64,000 bases of DNA from positions 1,682,330-1,746,329 of the forward strand of contig NC_013407.1 of the NCBI RefSeq assembly GCF_000024625.1, in the 5' to 3' direction. Positions within the stretch are counted from its first letter, which is position 1, and every line of letters begins with the position of its first letter. The stretch comes from Methanocaldococcus vulcanius M7 (GTDB lineage: Archaea > AGJL01 > Methanococci > Methanococcales > Methanocaldococcaceae). Under the pieces are notes generated by a model. That model saw only the letters and a program-made list of their open reading frames with translations, was not told where the DNA came from and searched no databases. The position numbers and the translations under genes are program-made. Below, one piece after another: positions 56,610-64,000 of this stretch.

Positions 56610-57278
56610 TTATATATCATTTATTTTTACACTTTTGGGACTCAATAGTTGTTGATTCTTCATCAAAAAAATCTTCGCTTCACCTATCAAATCTACAACA
56701 TATTTAACGCCCTTACTTTTTATTATTATACTGTCTGATGTTGCAACACTCTCCTTGTTTTTAAGTTCAAAATCACAATTTTTAACACAAAAAACCTCTC
56801 CTTTAATATTAAGATCTTTCATTCCCTCTCTGATCTTTTTTGCTAAAATTCCACTTTTAGACACCTGGGAATCTAAATATATGCATGGAGTTATATTGCT
56901 ATATTTGAGAATAGTTAATAAAAGATATATAGCAGTGTCTGTGAAGTCATTTAATTTATACTTTCCATAAACGTTCTCAAAGTCCCTATAAATATTATCA
57001 TCACATAAGACAACTTCATTTCCTTTGATTAGTGCCTCCAAACCGATAAGGACATTAAATCCATCAATATATAATGTTTTTCCTTTTAAATCTTTTAATT
57101 TTCTTAATTTCTTTTTAGTAAGTTTTACTTCCTCATCACTGTGAGTAGTTCTAACAATTCTAAGTCGATCCTCTCTACTCAACTTATAGTGATTTGCCAC
57201 AAAATTCAATGCAACATCTTTTTTGTATCCTCTATTTATTAAATATTTGAAATCCTCCTTAGCCCTCTCGAGTGTCAT
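56610..57278 (-). CDS. DUF434 domain protein
   Basis: A 222-aa protein of the DUF434 group. The N-terminal helical part (about 1-60) holds YLINRGYKKDVALNFVANHYKLSREDRLRIVR. The rest is alpha/beta with a possible NYN-nuclease-like acidic set: YIDGFNVLIGLEAL, FTDTAIYLLL, IYLDSQVS and VATSDSIII. A nuclease role is inferred only from this pattern. It overlaps the ferredoxin gene upstream by 20 bases. The start is ATG 57278 after GGAGAG. Confidence 0.75.
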   Translation of the reverse strand: MTLERAKEDFKYLINRGYKKDVALNFVANHYKLSREDRLRIVRTTHSDEEVKLTKKKLRKLKDLKGKTLYIDGFNVLIGLEALIKGNEVVLCDDNIYRDFENVYGKYKLNDFTDTAIYLLLTILKYSNITPCIYLDSQVSKSGILAKKIREGMKDLNIKGEVFCVKNCDFELKNKESVATSDSIIIKSKGVKYVVDLIGEAKIFLMKNQQLLSPKSVKINDI

Positions 57279-57879
57279 AATCTCTCCTTATTATACAAAC
57301 ATCTTCACACTCTCTACAAAATATACAACTATCTATATCCACTTTAACAATAAGAGAGTTTACATACTCATCAGGAGCTAAAATTGCCTGCAATGGACAT
57401 TTTTCAACACATTTTAAGCAGAGTTTACATTTTTCTGGATCGATGGTTTTGTTGATCACATCGATAGCTTCACATTCGCATAAACCACAACTATTACATC
57501 GATCTTTTATTATAATTGGAGTTTTTGGTTTTGGAATTTCGTTTTTAATTATTGGAATAGGGCAAACTAACACACATATTCCACATTTTAAGCATTTATC
57601 ATTATCTATTGTAAATCTATCTTCTATAATCGCATTTGTTGGACAGACATCAACACATAAACCACAATGAGCACAGATTATTTCTCTAAACTTAAATATC
57701 GATATTGCATTTGTTGGGCAAACACTCACACACAAACCGCAACCTATACATTCAGTTAATTGAATTGGTTTGGTTTTTGATGGCTTTTTAAATTTTTTCC
57801 TATTTGTTAAGAAGATATTTTTTATAATGGCTTTTATCAAACCCTTTCCTTTAAGAATTTTATAAAACTCCTCTTCCAT
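57259..57879 (-). CDS. polyferredoxin with six cluster motifs
   Basis: A 206-aa iron-sulfur protein. Motifs in order are CIGCGLCVSVCP, CAHCGLCVDVCP, CLKCGICVLVCP, CNSCGLCEC (last spacing short), CKLCLKCVEKCP and CIFCRECEDVC. It could hold up to six [4Fe-4S] clusters. The N-terminal 45 residues are basic and helical. ATG 57879 follows GTGAGATCT. The 20-base overlap with the DUF434 gene points to coupled expression, but a common task is not obvious. Confidence 0.88.
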   Translation of the reverse strand: MEEEFYKILKGKGLIKAIIKNIFLTNRKKFKKPSKTKPIQLTECIGCGLCVSVCPTNAISIFKFREIICAHCGLCVDVCPTNAIIEDRFTIDNDKCLKCGICVLVCPIPIIKNEIPKPKTPIIIKDRCNSCGLCECEAIDVINKTIDPEKCKLCLKCVEKCPLQAILAPDEYVNSLIVKVDIDSCIFCRECEDVCIIRRDYDTREG

Positions 57880-57986
57880 AGATCTCACGTCAAAAATATT
57901 AAATATGTCATATATATTTAAATATACAAATTAATTTTTAAAAAAATAAAAACTATAAAACATAATCATAATTTGAAATAAAATTT

Positions 57987-58064
57987 TGGCGCCCTGGCCG
58001 GGATTTGAACCCGAGTCACGGGAGTGACAGTCCCGTATGATAGGCCGGGCTACACCACCAGGGC
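57987..58064 (-). tRNA. tRNA-Asp (anticodon GTC), CCA encoded
   Basis: Minus-strand cloverleaf with acceptor GCCCTGG/CCAGGGC. The anticodon stem CGGGA/TCCCG holds CTGTCAC, anticodon GTC. Discriminator G73 is the aspartate identity base and CCA is encoded. It is the last gene of the tRNA/5S run. Confidence 0.96.
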
Positions 58065-58081
58065 TCATAAAAAAATAAAAA

Positions 58082-58200
58082 GTGGCCGGCGGCGTCGCCC
58101 CTTTCCCGCCAGAAGGCAGTACTCGGGGCATCGCTGGGGGACTTAACTTCCGAGTTCGGGATGGGTTCGGGTGTAGCCCCCCCGCTATGACCGCCGTGCC
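58082..58200 (-). rRNA. 5S ribosomal RNA
   Basis: About 119 bases on the minus strand. The conserved core GAACCCATCCCGAACTCGGAAG is present in loops B and C, followed by the GTACTGCC segment, and the ends GGCACGGCGG and CCGCCGGCCAC pair. It lies between tRNA-Lys and tRNA-Asp, unlinked to 16S/23S genes in this window, a layout known from Methanococcus tRNA clusters. Confidence 0.95.
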
Positions 58201-58210
58201 AAAGAAATAA

Positions 58211-58287
<77 letters not shown>

Positions 58288-58330
58288 CAGCCCTTAGCTC
58301 GCGTGCGTTCCAAACTTATTGTATTTCTCA

Positions 58331-58338
58331 TATATATA
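58331..58338 (-). promoter_or_regulatory. TATA box before tRNA-Lys/5S/tRNA-Asp
   Basis: TATATATA, read as AAAAGTATATATATG on the minus strand, lies about 47 bases upstream of tRNA-Lys, in the 80-base gap after tRNA-Tyr. The cluster may therefore consist of two transcription units: Thr-Pro-Tyr and Lys-5S-Asp. Confidence 0.5.
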
Positions 58339-58366
58339 CTTTTCGGTTCTCCCCATAAGTGGGAGA

Positions 58367-58443
58367 TGGTCCGGCGGGCCGGATTTGAACCAGCGACATG
58401 CGGATCTACAGTCCGCCGTTCTACCAGGCTGAACTACCGCCGG
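58367..58443 (-). tRNA. tRNA-Tyr (anticodon GTA), CCA encoded
   Basis: Minus-strand cloverleaf beginning CCGGCGG and ending CCGCCGGACCA, with the archaeal tyrosine hallmark C1:G72. The anticodon stem GCGGA/TCCGC holds CTGTAGA, anticodon GTA. As far as I recall it matches the M. jannaschii tRNA-Tyr closely, which supports the genus. Confidence 0.97.
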
Positions 58444-58450
58444 ACAAAAA

Positions 58451-58528
58451 TGGTGGGCCTGCCCAGATTTGAACTGGGGTCTCAGGATCCCAAATCCCAA
58501 AGGATAGACCAGGCTACCCCACAGGCCC
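58451..58528 (-). tRNA. tRNA-Pro (anticodon TGG), CCA encoded
   Basis: Minus-strand cloverleaf with acceptor GGGCCTG/CAGGCCC, T-arm CAGTTCAAATCTG and encoded ACCA. The anticodon loop TTTGGGA within stem TGGGA/TCCTG (with G:U pairs) gives anticodon TGG. The stem is weak, so the isotype is surer than exact stem boundaries. Confidence 0.9.
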
Positions 58529-58538
58529 CCATAATAAT

Positions 58539-58557
58539 GAAACCTTTATAAAGTTTC
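58539..58557. other. hairpin between tRNA-Thr and tRNA-Pro
   Basis: GAAAC-C-TTTATAAA-GTTTC can pair end to end across the 32-base spacer between the two tRNAs. It may be a processing spacer. It resembles the hairpins at 48287 and 62127. Confidence 0.35.
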
Positions 58558-58560
58558 AAA

Positions 58561-58637
58561 TGGAGCCCCGGGGGGGATTTGAACCCCCGACCACCTGATT
58601 ACAAGTCAGGCGCTCTACCAGGCTGAGCCACCGAGGC
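58561..58637 (-). tRNA. tRNA-Thr (anticodon TGT), CCA encoded
   Basis: Minus-strand cloverleaf with acceptor GCCTCGG/CCGGGGC. The anticodon stem CCTGA/TCAGG holds CTTGTAA, anticodon TGT. Discriminator T73, typical of archaeal threonine tRNA, and CCA are encoded. It is the first gene of the cluster. Confidence 0.95.
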
Positions 58638-58668
58638 ACGCTTGCAGTATTAGTAAATTACTGATGTA

Positions 58669-58678
58669 GTATATAAAG
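58669..58678 (-). promoter_or_regulatory. TATA box of the tRNA/5S cluster
   Basis: On the minus strand CTTTATATAC lies about 35 bases before the tRNA-Thr 5' end, preceded by CCGAAAA, a good B-recognition element. Confidence 0.65.
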
Positions 58679-58771
58679 TTTTCGGTTGTTTATTCTTTCC
58701 AATTTATATAATATTGAAATAAATTGAAATATAATAAAAGATAAAAAAACCATTTAAAACTATTTAATAAT

Positions 58772-59470
58772 TTATACAACAATATATATAGCGATTCCAA
58801 CAATTCCTCCAACGATTGTGGCAATTAGGTTAACATGCTCATTGTTTAATATTCCCTTCCTTTCAAATACTGCTCCGACTAAACTGTCTGCTAAATTTCC
58901 CATAATCCCTCCGATAGTTCCACAGACAACGAGTTTAATATCTCCAAATAACAGAAATGCGATTAACCCTATTAAGAAAGCTCCAAATAACCCTGCAAGT
59001 GTTCCAAATAACGTTATTGCCCCATCAGTTCCTTTTTCAACTGTCTCGAATGTTGTTATTAATTTAGGTTTTTCATTAGATAGCACTCCAAGTTCTGAGG
59101 AAAAAGTATCTGACGTTGCAGCAGCTATTGCAGAAACAAACCCCACTAATCCAAAACTAAAACCAAAAATCGTTAAAATTGCAAATATTAAAGGGATCAA
59201 TCCATTAGCAATAACATTTCTCAGACCTCTTCTTGTTTCATCAATTTTCTTAGCTTTCTTTTTTTCAAGACCTGCTCTACTAACTAAAACCCCAAGAATA
59301 AAAAAAGACAGTAGTAGGAGAAAATAACCAATCCCACAAAAATACAGCAAAAGAAATCCCATTATTGTAGATCCAGCAATCCCTGCATTATCTAAGCTTT
59401 TACTTTTTTTAATTACTACTGCTAAGATCAATACGATGATTATTGAGAGAAATAGTTTTGCAATATGCAT
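58772..59470 (-). CDS. DUF92 family membrane protein
   Basis: A 232-aa protein with about seven membrane helices. The family motif around LDNAGIAGSTIMGFLLLYFCG is present, with FVSAIAAATSDTFSSELGVLS and GTLAGLFGAFLIG. DUF92 includes plant VTE6 phytyl-phosphate kinase, so a CDP-alcohol- or prenyl-phosphate-linked reaction is possible here. The start is ATG 59470, after GTTGGGATG; an ATG three bases upstream is also possible. Confidence 0.82.
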   Translation of the reverse strand: MHIAKLFLSIIIVLILAVVIKKSKSLDNAGIAGSTIMGFLLLYFCGIGYFLLLLSFFILGVLVSRAGLEKKKAKKIDETRRGLRNVIANGLIPLIFAILTIFGFSFGLVGFVSAIAAATSDTFSSELGVLSNEKPKLITTFETVEKGTDGAITLFGTLAGLFGAFLIGLIAFLLFGDIKLVVCGTIGGIMGNLADSLVGAVFERKGILNNEHVNLIATIVGGIVGIAIYIVV

Positions 59471-59583
59471 CATCCCAACTTTTAAACCCAATATTTGGTT
59501 TAAATATTTTTAAAATATTTTTAAGATTTTTTACTGATCATTAGAGGGAGAGTATACAACAAATTTAATTTATAAGGAAATGA

Positions 59584-59655
59584 AGCCCTGGCCGGGATTC
59601 GAACCCGGGTCAGGGGATCCGAAGTCCCCTATGCTATCCGCTACACCACCAGGGC
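59584..59655 (-). tRNA. tRNA-Arg (anticodon TCG), CCA not encoded
   Basis: Minus-strand cloverleaf with acceptor GCCCTGG/CCAGGGC. The anticodon stem GGGGA/TCCCC holds CTTCGGA, anticodon TCG. The base after the acceptor is T, followed by TC, so CCA is not encoded. It is separate from the cluster, just upstream of the DUF92 gene. Confidence 0.93.
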
Positions 59656-59794
59656 ATATTAAATATTAACAATTAAAGATTAATAAACTGTTAAAACAGC
59701 AAATTTCTTCTTATCAAAATTAGCAATAAGTGAAAGATAAAAAATATTAAAAATTGAAATAATATAAATCCCAAATATTAAAATTGTCTGAAAT

Positions 59795-59998
59795 TTATTG
59801 TTTTAAAGCTAATTTTATGTCTTCGACTTTTACTGTTTTTCTTTTTGCGTGCTTAGCTAATTCAACTGCTTCTTTTGCAATCTCTAATGCGATTTCTTCA
59901 ACTGCCTCTGCTAAGTATTCAGCAGCAGCTCTACTAACTCTCTCTGCTCCTGCCTTTTTCAAGATTCTTTCAAATGGTGCAACTGGAAGCTCAGCCAT
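59795..59998 (-). CDS. archaeal histone
   Basis: A 67-aa histone-fold protein: [54 protein letters not shown] and [13 protein letters not shown]. It wraps DNA as dimers and tetramers. There are no tails, as usual for HMf-type histones. ATG 59998 is preceded by AGGTGATATT. A BRE/TATA pair (CGAAAA-TTTTAAATA on the minus strand, 60045-60059) lies about 50 bases upstream. Confidence 0.96.
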   Translation of the reverse strand: MAELPVAPFERILKKAGAERVSRAAAEYLAEAVEEIALEIAKEAVELAKHAKRKTVKVEDIKLALKQ

Positions 59999-60044
59999 AA
60001 TATCACCTCAAAAATTTTACAAGATGACATTATTATTGAGGCAG

Positions 60045-60059
60045 TATTTAAAATTTTCG
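60045..60059 (-). promoter_or_regulatory. BRE and TATA box for the histone gene
   Basis: Minus strand CGAAAA followed by TTTTAAATA, about 50-60 bases upstream of the histone ATG. The rest of the gap to 60178 shows no gene. Confidence 0.5.
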
Positions 60060-60178
60060 GTTTGGTTTTGAAGTTTTTTGGAAAATTGTCAACCATAGGG
60101 AAAAATGCATATAGAATATCTTACTTCTATAAATTTGCAAATTTGTTAATTTGTCAAAGTGAATGAAATAAACTAACT

Positions 60179-61309
60179 TCAAAGTTTAATTTTTTCTTCA
60201 ATCTTTTTGATTTCTTCTGGCTTAGCAACGGTTTTAGGATGTTTTGGTAGATAAGGACATTTTATCTCCTTTTCAGTTGATATTTCGTAAGTCCCAATAT
60301 TCTTGGCTATTTTAATTATTTCGTCTTTATCAAGACCTATTAATGGCCTCAATATCAAATAATCCACTCCTTCACTTATAACCCTCAAGTTTTTTAACGT
60401 TTGAGAAGCAACTTGTCCCAAGTTGTCTCCTGTTATTATGGCATCACAATCTAAATATTTAGCATATTTTTTAGCAACTTTAAGCATGTTCTTTTTACAA
60501 AATATGCATGTGTAATTTTCTTTTTTTATTTGGGACAGTTTTTCTATGAGGTTGTTCATATCCTTTTTATAATCATAAACGACAAATTCTAAATCTGTAT
60601 CATAATCACTTAAAATTTCTACGATCTTCCTAACTTTATTTAATGCCTCTTCGCTCATCTTCAAATGTAATAAAACAACCCTACAACCTCTTCTAATCAT
60701 CATAAAAGCTGCAACAGGGCTATCTATTCCGTCAGATATTAAACAGAGTGCCCTTCCCTGACTTCCAGCAGGTAAGCCCCCAATACCCTCGTATTTTTCA
60801 GTAAAAACATATGCTCTATCTTTTAATATTTCAATACCAATTATAATATCCGGATTTTCTAAATCAACATTTAACCCAAGTTTTTCAATAACTTTCTCTC
60901 CAACCTTCTCATTTACTTCAACTGATGTGTATGGGAATTTTTTATAACTTCTCTTTGTTTTAACTGCAAACGTTATATTTTTAGCATTATCTCCAATATT
61001 TAAAGATTTTATCTTTTTTCTTAGCAGTTGGATGGCTGTGTTTGAGATCTCCTCAATATCCAACCTACATTCATAAACCGGACTATATGAGACAATTCCT
61101 GAAACCTTTTTTAATAGTTTTATTGCTAAATCTTCCTTATTTTTGGTATTTAATTTAATAAGTAATCTTCTATGTAATATTATAACATCCGCATCTATTT
61201 CATACTTTCTGAATAGTTTTATAATGTTTTTTCTCAAAATCTCCTCTAAATTTCTTCTAATTGGGGTAGATTTTAACCCAATTTCTCCATATCTAACTAA
61301 TATTTCCAT
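60179..61309 (-). CDS. thiI: tRNA 4-thiouridine synthase ThiI
   Basis: A 376-aa sulfurtransferase for s4U8 in tRNA. The N-terminal ferredoxin-like and THUMP regions (about 1-165) are followed by the PP-loop CLISDGIDSPVAAFMM and CIFCKKNMLKVAKKYAKYLDCDAIITGDNLGQVASQTL. There is no C-terminal rhodanese domain, so a separate sulfur donor is needed; the CxxC in the PP-loop half may take part. The start is ATG 61309 after GGGGGAAG. It lies 9 bases after cbiC. Confidence 0.93.
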   Translation of the reverse strand: MEILVRYGEIGLKSTPIRRNLEEILRKNIIKLFRKYEIDADVIILHRRLLIKLNTKNKEDLAIKLLKKVSGIVSYSPVYECRLDIEEISNTAIQLLRKKIKSLNIGDNAKNITFAVKTKRSYKKFPYTSVEVNEKVGEKVIEKLGLNVDLENPDIIIGIEILKDRAYVFTEKYEGIGGLPAGSQGRALCLISDGIDSPVAAFMMIRRGCRVVLLHLKMSEEALNKVRKIVEILSDYDTDLEFVVYDYKKDMNNLIEKLSQIKKENYTCIFCKKNMLKVAKKYAKYLDCDAIITGDNLGQVASQTLKNLRVISEGVDYLILRPLIGLDKDEIIKIAKNIGTYEISTEKEIKCPYLPKHPKTVAKPEEIKKIEEKIKL

Positions 61310-61318
61310 CTTCCCCCC

Positions 61319-61960
61319 TTAAGCTTTTCCTTTTTTTGCATAGGCAATAATACCATTTATTATCGAAACTGCCACAGGAGTTCCACCTTTTGGACCAACC
61401 GTTGAGATATTGGATATGTTTAACTTTCTGAGTTCTTCTTTTGACTCTGTTGCTTGAACAAACCCTACCGGAACTCCTATAACTAATCTTGGATATATAT
61501 CCTCTTCTTTAATTAACCTTATAACTTCAAATAATGCAGTTGGAGCATTTCCAATAACTACAATTCCATCATCTATTAAGTCCTTTGCTAATCTCATTGA
61601 GGCAACTGCTCTTGTTATTCCTTCTTTTTTAGCTATTTCAAAAACATCGGGATGATCTATAAAGCATTTAACGTTGTCATATCTAATCCCTGCTTTAATC
61701 ATATTTACATCAACAATTATCGGTTTTTTTTCTTTTATTGCTTTAATTCCTTCCACTATTGGATTATTTTTAAATACTAAAAGTTTGGCATACTCAGGAT
61801 CGGCAGTGGCATGAACCACCCGCTCTATAATTCCCATCTCTTCTTCGTTAAAATCATTTATTTTACCCCCTAAGACGTCTTTTATTTTATTTTTTACTAT
61901 TTCCCTTGATTTATTTGCAATATTAAGTCCATCTTTTGATATTGCTCCCATAAAACCCAT
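61319..61960 (-). CDS. cbiC: cobalt-precorrin-8 methylmutase
   Basis: Moves a methyl group from C11 to C12 in anaerobic cobalamin synthesis. The 213-aa protein opens MGFMGAISKDGLNIANKSREIV, with the catalytic His in IIERVVHATADPEYA, RYDNVKCFIDH, IVIGNAPTALFEVIRLI and GVPVGFVQATESKEEL. The start is ATG 61960 after GAGGGGATTTTT. thiI follows in the same direction. Confidence 0.94.
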   Translation of the reverse strand: MGFMGAISKDGLNIANKSREIVKNKIKDVLGGKINDFNEEEMGIIERVVHATADPEYAKLLVFKNNPIVEGIKAIKEKKPIIVDVNMIKAGIRYDNVKCFIDHPDVFEIAKKEGITRAVASMRLAKDLIDDGIVVIGNAPTALFEVIRLIKEEDIYPRLVIGVPVGFVQATESKEELRKLNISNISTVGPKGGTPVAVSIINGIIAYAKKGKA

Positions 61961-62060
61961 AAAAATCCCCTCTTACTAAAAGATTGGAATAGATAATAAA
62001 TAATAAATTAAATAAAAAATATAACGTAAAAAATAAATATTTTATTTTAAGGTTTTATTC

Positions 62061-62119
62061 TTTATTTTTTAACGTTTTAATCACTTCATCAACTATTTTA
62101 GGGGCCAATCCAATATATG
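62061..62119. repeat. duplicate of the purB 3' end
   Basis: These 59 bases repeat 62212-62270, the last codons and the stop region of purB, with a single difference (T at 62076, C at 62227). It lies beyond the purB stop and is not translated with it. Between the copies is an insert of about 92 bases. Confidence 0.95.
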
Positions 62120-62204
62120 CCCTTAGGATGAACCTTTAATAAAGGTTCATCAAAACTAACACCTCTTCGCATACGCTCGGAGGTGTAAATTAATGTTTGC
62201 CCTT
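62118..62204. other. insert with two hairpins between the purB tail copies
   Basis: The insert is bounded by TGCCCTT at 62118-62124 and 62198-62204. It contains a perfect 12-base palindrome GATGAACCTTTA/TAAAGGTTCATC (62127-62151) and a 7-base stem ACACCTC/GAGGTGT (62159-62186) with a GC-rich loop. It has no open frame. It looks like the scar of a small mobile or integrated element, or a structured RNA. Confidence 0.5.
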
Positions 62205-62208
62205 GATT

Positions 62209-63555
62209 TTATTTATTTTTTAACGTCTTAATCACTTCATCAACTATTTTAGGGGCCAATCCAATATATGTTTTAGGATTCATTAATTCATCTAACTCCT
62301 CCTTCGTTAAATATTTCATAACTTCTTCATTTTCCAATAAAACGTCTTTTAAGTGTCTTTTCTCATCATAGGCCTTCATTGCACACTGCCTTACAATCTC
62401 ATGAGCTGTTTGCCTACCCATTCCTCTCTTAGCCAGTTCAATCATTATTCTCTCAGCCATTATAAGCCCTTTTGTTAAGTTTAAATTTCTCTCGACATTT
62501 TCTTTATTTACCCTCAATTTTTTAATTCCTTTAATTGCCAAATTTAATATATGATCTGTTAAAACGCAAACCTCTGCAAATATACATCTCTCAGCTGATG
62601 AGTTTGTTAAGTCCCTCTCCTCCCATAATGGGATATTATCCATTTCAGCAATGCATAGTGATTTTACAACCCTTGATAAACCGCAAATCTGCTCAAATGT
62701 TATAGGGTTTCTCTTGTGTGGCATTGTAGATGATCCTGTCTGTTTTGTAGGATCAAACTCCTCCTCTAATTCTCCAATTTCAGTTCTTTGCATACTTCTA
62801 ACTGTAATACCAATTTTATTTAATGTTTGGGCTATCAAAGACAATAAAAAGACAAATTCTGCATGTCTATCTCTTTGTATAACTTGGTTTGAAATTAAAA
62901 CCGGCTCTAAACCCAAGATCTCAGCAACTCTTTTATGCACTTCTAACCCTTTCTCTCCCATTGCAGCCATTGTCCCAACAGCCCCTGTAATCATAGACAC
63001 ACATATTCTCTTTTTTGCTTCATTTAACCTCTCTAAGTGTCTATCAATCTCAGCAGCCCATAGAGCAAATCTCATCCCGTAGGTTGTTGGAATTGCATGC
63101 TGTCCATGAGTTCTTCCAACACAGACAGTATATTTATGCTCTTCCGCTTTATCTAATAAAATGTCTCTTAATTGCTTTAATTTGTTTTCAATGACCTCCA
63201 TGGACTCTTTTAATAACAGAGAGTTAGCAGTATCGACAATATCGTTTGATGTAGCTCCAAAATGAATATATTCTCCAGCATTTCCCTCACATACCTCTGC
63301 CAAAGCTCTGATCATTGCAACAACATCATGTTTCGTCTGTTTTTCAATTTCTTTAACTCTTTCTAACTTTACATACTTCGTTGATGCTTTTTTGTTTATC
63401 TCTTCTGCCGCTTCCTTCGGAATTAAACCAAGTTCTCCCTGTGCTTTGGCTAATGCCGCCTCTACCTTTAACATTTTTTCTAATTTATTTTCTTCTTCCC
63501 ATATTCTCTTCATTTCCTCTGTTCCATATCTATAATCAATCGGATGCACAGCCAT
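62209..63555 (-). CDS. purB: adenylosuccinate lyase
   Basis: Cleaves SAICAR and adenylosuccinate in purine synthesis. The 448-aa protein has the fumarase-type signature GSSTMPHKRNPI, plus TKHDVVAMIRAL, HFGATSNDIVDTA and GRTHGQHAIPTTYG. ATG 63555 follows GGTGAGAAG; upstream in-frame codons are not coding. Its last codons are present again 150 bases further downstream, so an element may have inserted at the gene end and restored it. Confidence 0.96.
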   Translation of the reverse strand: MAVHPIDYRYGTEEMKRIWEEENKLEKMLKVEAALAKAQGELGLIPKEAAEEINKKASTKYVKLERVKEIEKQTKHDVVAMIRALAEVCEGNAGEYIHFGATSNDIVDTANSLLLKESMEVIENKLKQLRDILLDKAEEHKYTVCVGRTHGQHAIPTTYGMRFALWAAEIDRHLERLNEAKKRICVSMITGAVGTMAAMGEKGLEVHKRVAEILGLEPVLISNQVIQRDRHAEFVFLLSLIAQTLNKIGITVRSMQRTEIGELEEEFDPTKQTGSSTMPHKRNPITFEQICGLSRVVKSLCIAEMDNIPLWEERDLTNSSAERCIFAEVCVLTDHILNLAIKGIKKLRVNKENVERNLNLTKGLIMAERIMIELAKRGMGRQTAHEIVRQCAMKAYDEKRHLKDVLLENEEVMKYLTKEELDELMNPKTYIGLAPKIVDEVIKTLKNK

Positions 63556-63638
63556 CTTCTCACCAAATAGATTTATTACACCCATTTTCTAATAAATTGA
63601 TAATGCTTTTTATATTTTAACTATATGCTATTTTTTAT

Positions 63639-64000
63639 TTATCTTGTTGTTTGTTTCTGTTTGTTTGATTTTTAGGTTTTTAGTTTAGATTTTTGTTTTT
63701 TATTTGGTTTTAGTTGGTTTCTAAGGGGTGGTTTGTTTTATTGTTTTTTATATTTGGATGTGTTTGATTATAGGGATTTTTTAGAGTTTTTAATTGATTA
63801 TAGTTGTTTTTAGAAATCCATGGTTGATTAAGTGTGTTTTTTGTTTTTATTTTCTGTTTATTGTTGTTTTTTAAATAAAAGTTTGAATTGTTTTGTTAAA
63901 AGGTTTATAAAGAAAAGGGGTTATTTATGGGTAGAAATTTTATAGTATGGAAAACTATAAATATTAGTAAAAATATTATAATGAAATAAGAAAAATTACC
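63639..64000 (+). promoter_or_regulatory. leader of a third CRISPR array starting past the window end
   Basis: Read on the plus strand, this is the reverse complement of the leaders of arrays 1 and 2 over about 360 bases. It starts TTATCTTGTTGTTTG and ends at the last base with AGAAAAATTACC. In the other two leaders that block is followed by two or three bases and then the first repeat. A TTTATAAAG box lies at 63904-63912. So an array reading rightward should begin at about 64003. Confidence 0.85.

Noticed and set aside
58303..58551. Open frames across the tRNA cluster
   Set aside because: The sequence is fully explained by tRNA-Tyr and tRNA-Pro; GC-rich tRNA genes commonly leave frames open.

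Overview
The window comes from a hyperthermophilic methanogen of the order Methanococcales, almost certainly a Methanocaldococcus species. The DNA is very AT-rich, apart from GC-rich tRNA and 5S genes. Shine-Dalgarno sites are of the GGTGA type and promoters carry TTTATATA boxes. The gene content is that of a methanogen: an Ehb-type energy-converting hydrogenase, an Hmd paralogue, CofE, PurO, a histone, polyferredoxins, NrpR-type operators and DUF1847/1890/1894 proteins. From memory, blocks of gene order resemble M. jannaschii (argS-trpG; cofE-hcp-cupin; tpiA-ogt-rimI; amt-glnK-glnA-queC; purB-cbiC-thiI-histone), but the blocks are rearranged, so this looks like a relative and not M. jannaschii itself.

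Layout. 1-5965: end of a ThiD-ThiN gene, tRNA-Ala, argS, then an ATPase plus putative nuclease pair between argS and trpG. 6066-15076: ferredoxins, purO, cofE, a NikR-like regulator, hcp, a cupin, a TatD-type hydrolase, rio2, sua5 and a tail-anchored coiled-coil protein. 15073-21682: a DUF2117-type protein, then the leftward ehbE-F-G-(HI)-J-K-L run, with antiporter-like membrane subunits and a 14-motif polyferredoxin but no catalytic hydrogenase subunits. 22016-25848: a TIM-barrel protein, a radical SAM enzyme, gatA and a membrane-anchored surface protein.

25998-32795 holds two CRISPR arrays, both reading leftward, with 15 and 10 clear repeats plus decayed repeats at the far ends. Between them lie UPF0280, UPF0132, tpiA, ogt, rimI and a broken RelE-type toxin gene. 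No cas genes are present. A third copy of the same roughly 360-bp leader runs rightward into the last base of the window, so a third array should begin just past 64000.

32929-41160: an Hmd paralogue, a small GTPase with a roadblock protein, a PLP-fold protein, and a nitrogen-control block (amt, glnK, glnA) with GGAA-N6-TTCC operators on both promoters, then queC. 41215-50350: an M20 peptidase, a winged-helix regulator, a possible 12-codon gene, an ion transporter, methylthioribose-1-phosphate isomerase, trpF, a CBS protein, tRNA-Val and a DinG/XPD-type helicase. 50530-63555: two TPR paralogues, a cysteine-cluster protein, a FetB-like permease, purD, a phosphodiesterase, a 6-motif ferredoxin, a tRNA/5S cluster (Thr-Pro-Tyr-Lys-5S-Asp), tRNA-Arg, DUF92, histone, thiI, cbiC and purB. 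The purB 3' end is duplicated around a small hairpin-bearing insert.

Most of the window is ordinary core genome. The parts worth a second look are the ATPase/nuclease pair, the CRISPR region (including a spacer resembling 23S rRNA), the duplicated purB tail, the 12-codon gene, and an abrupt strand-composition switch inside three genes between 32929 and 38578.
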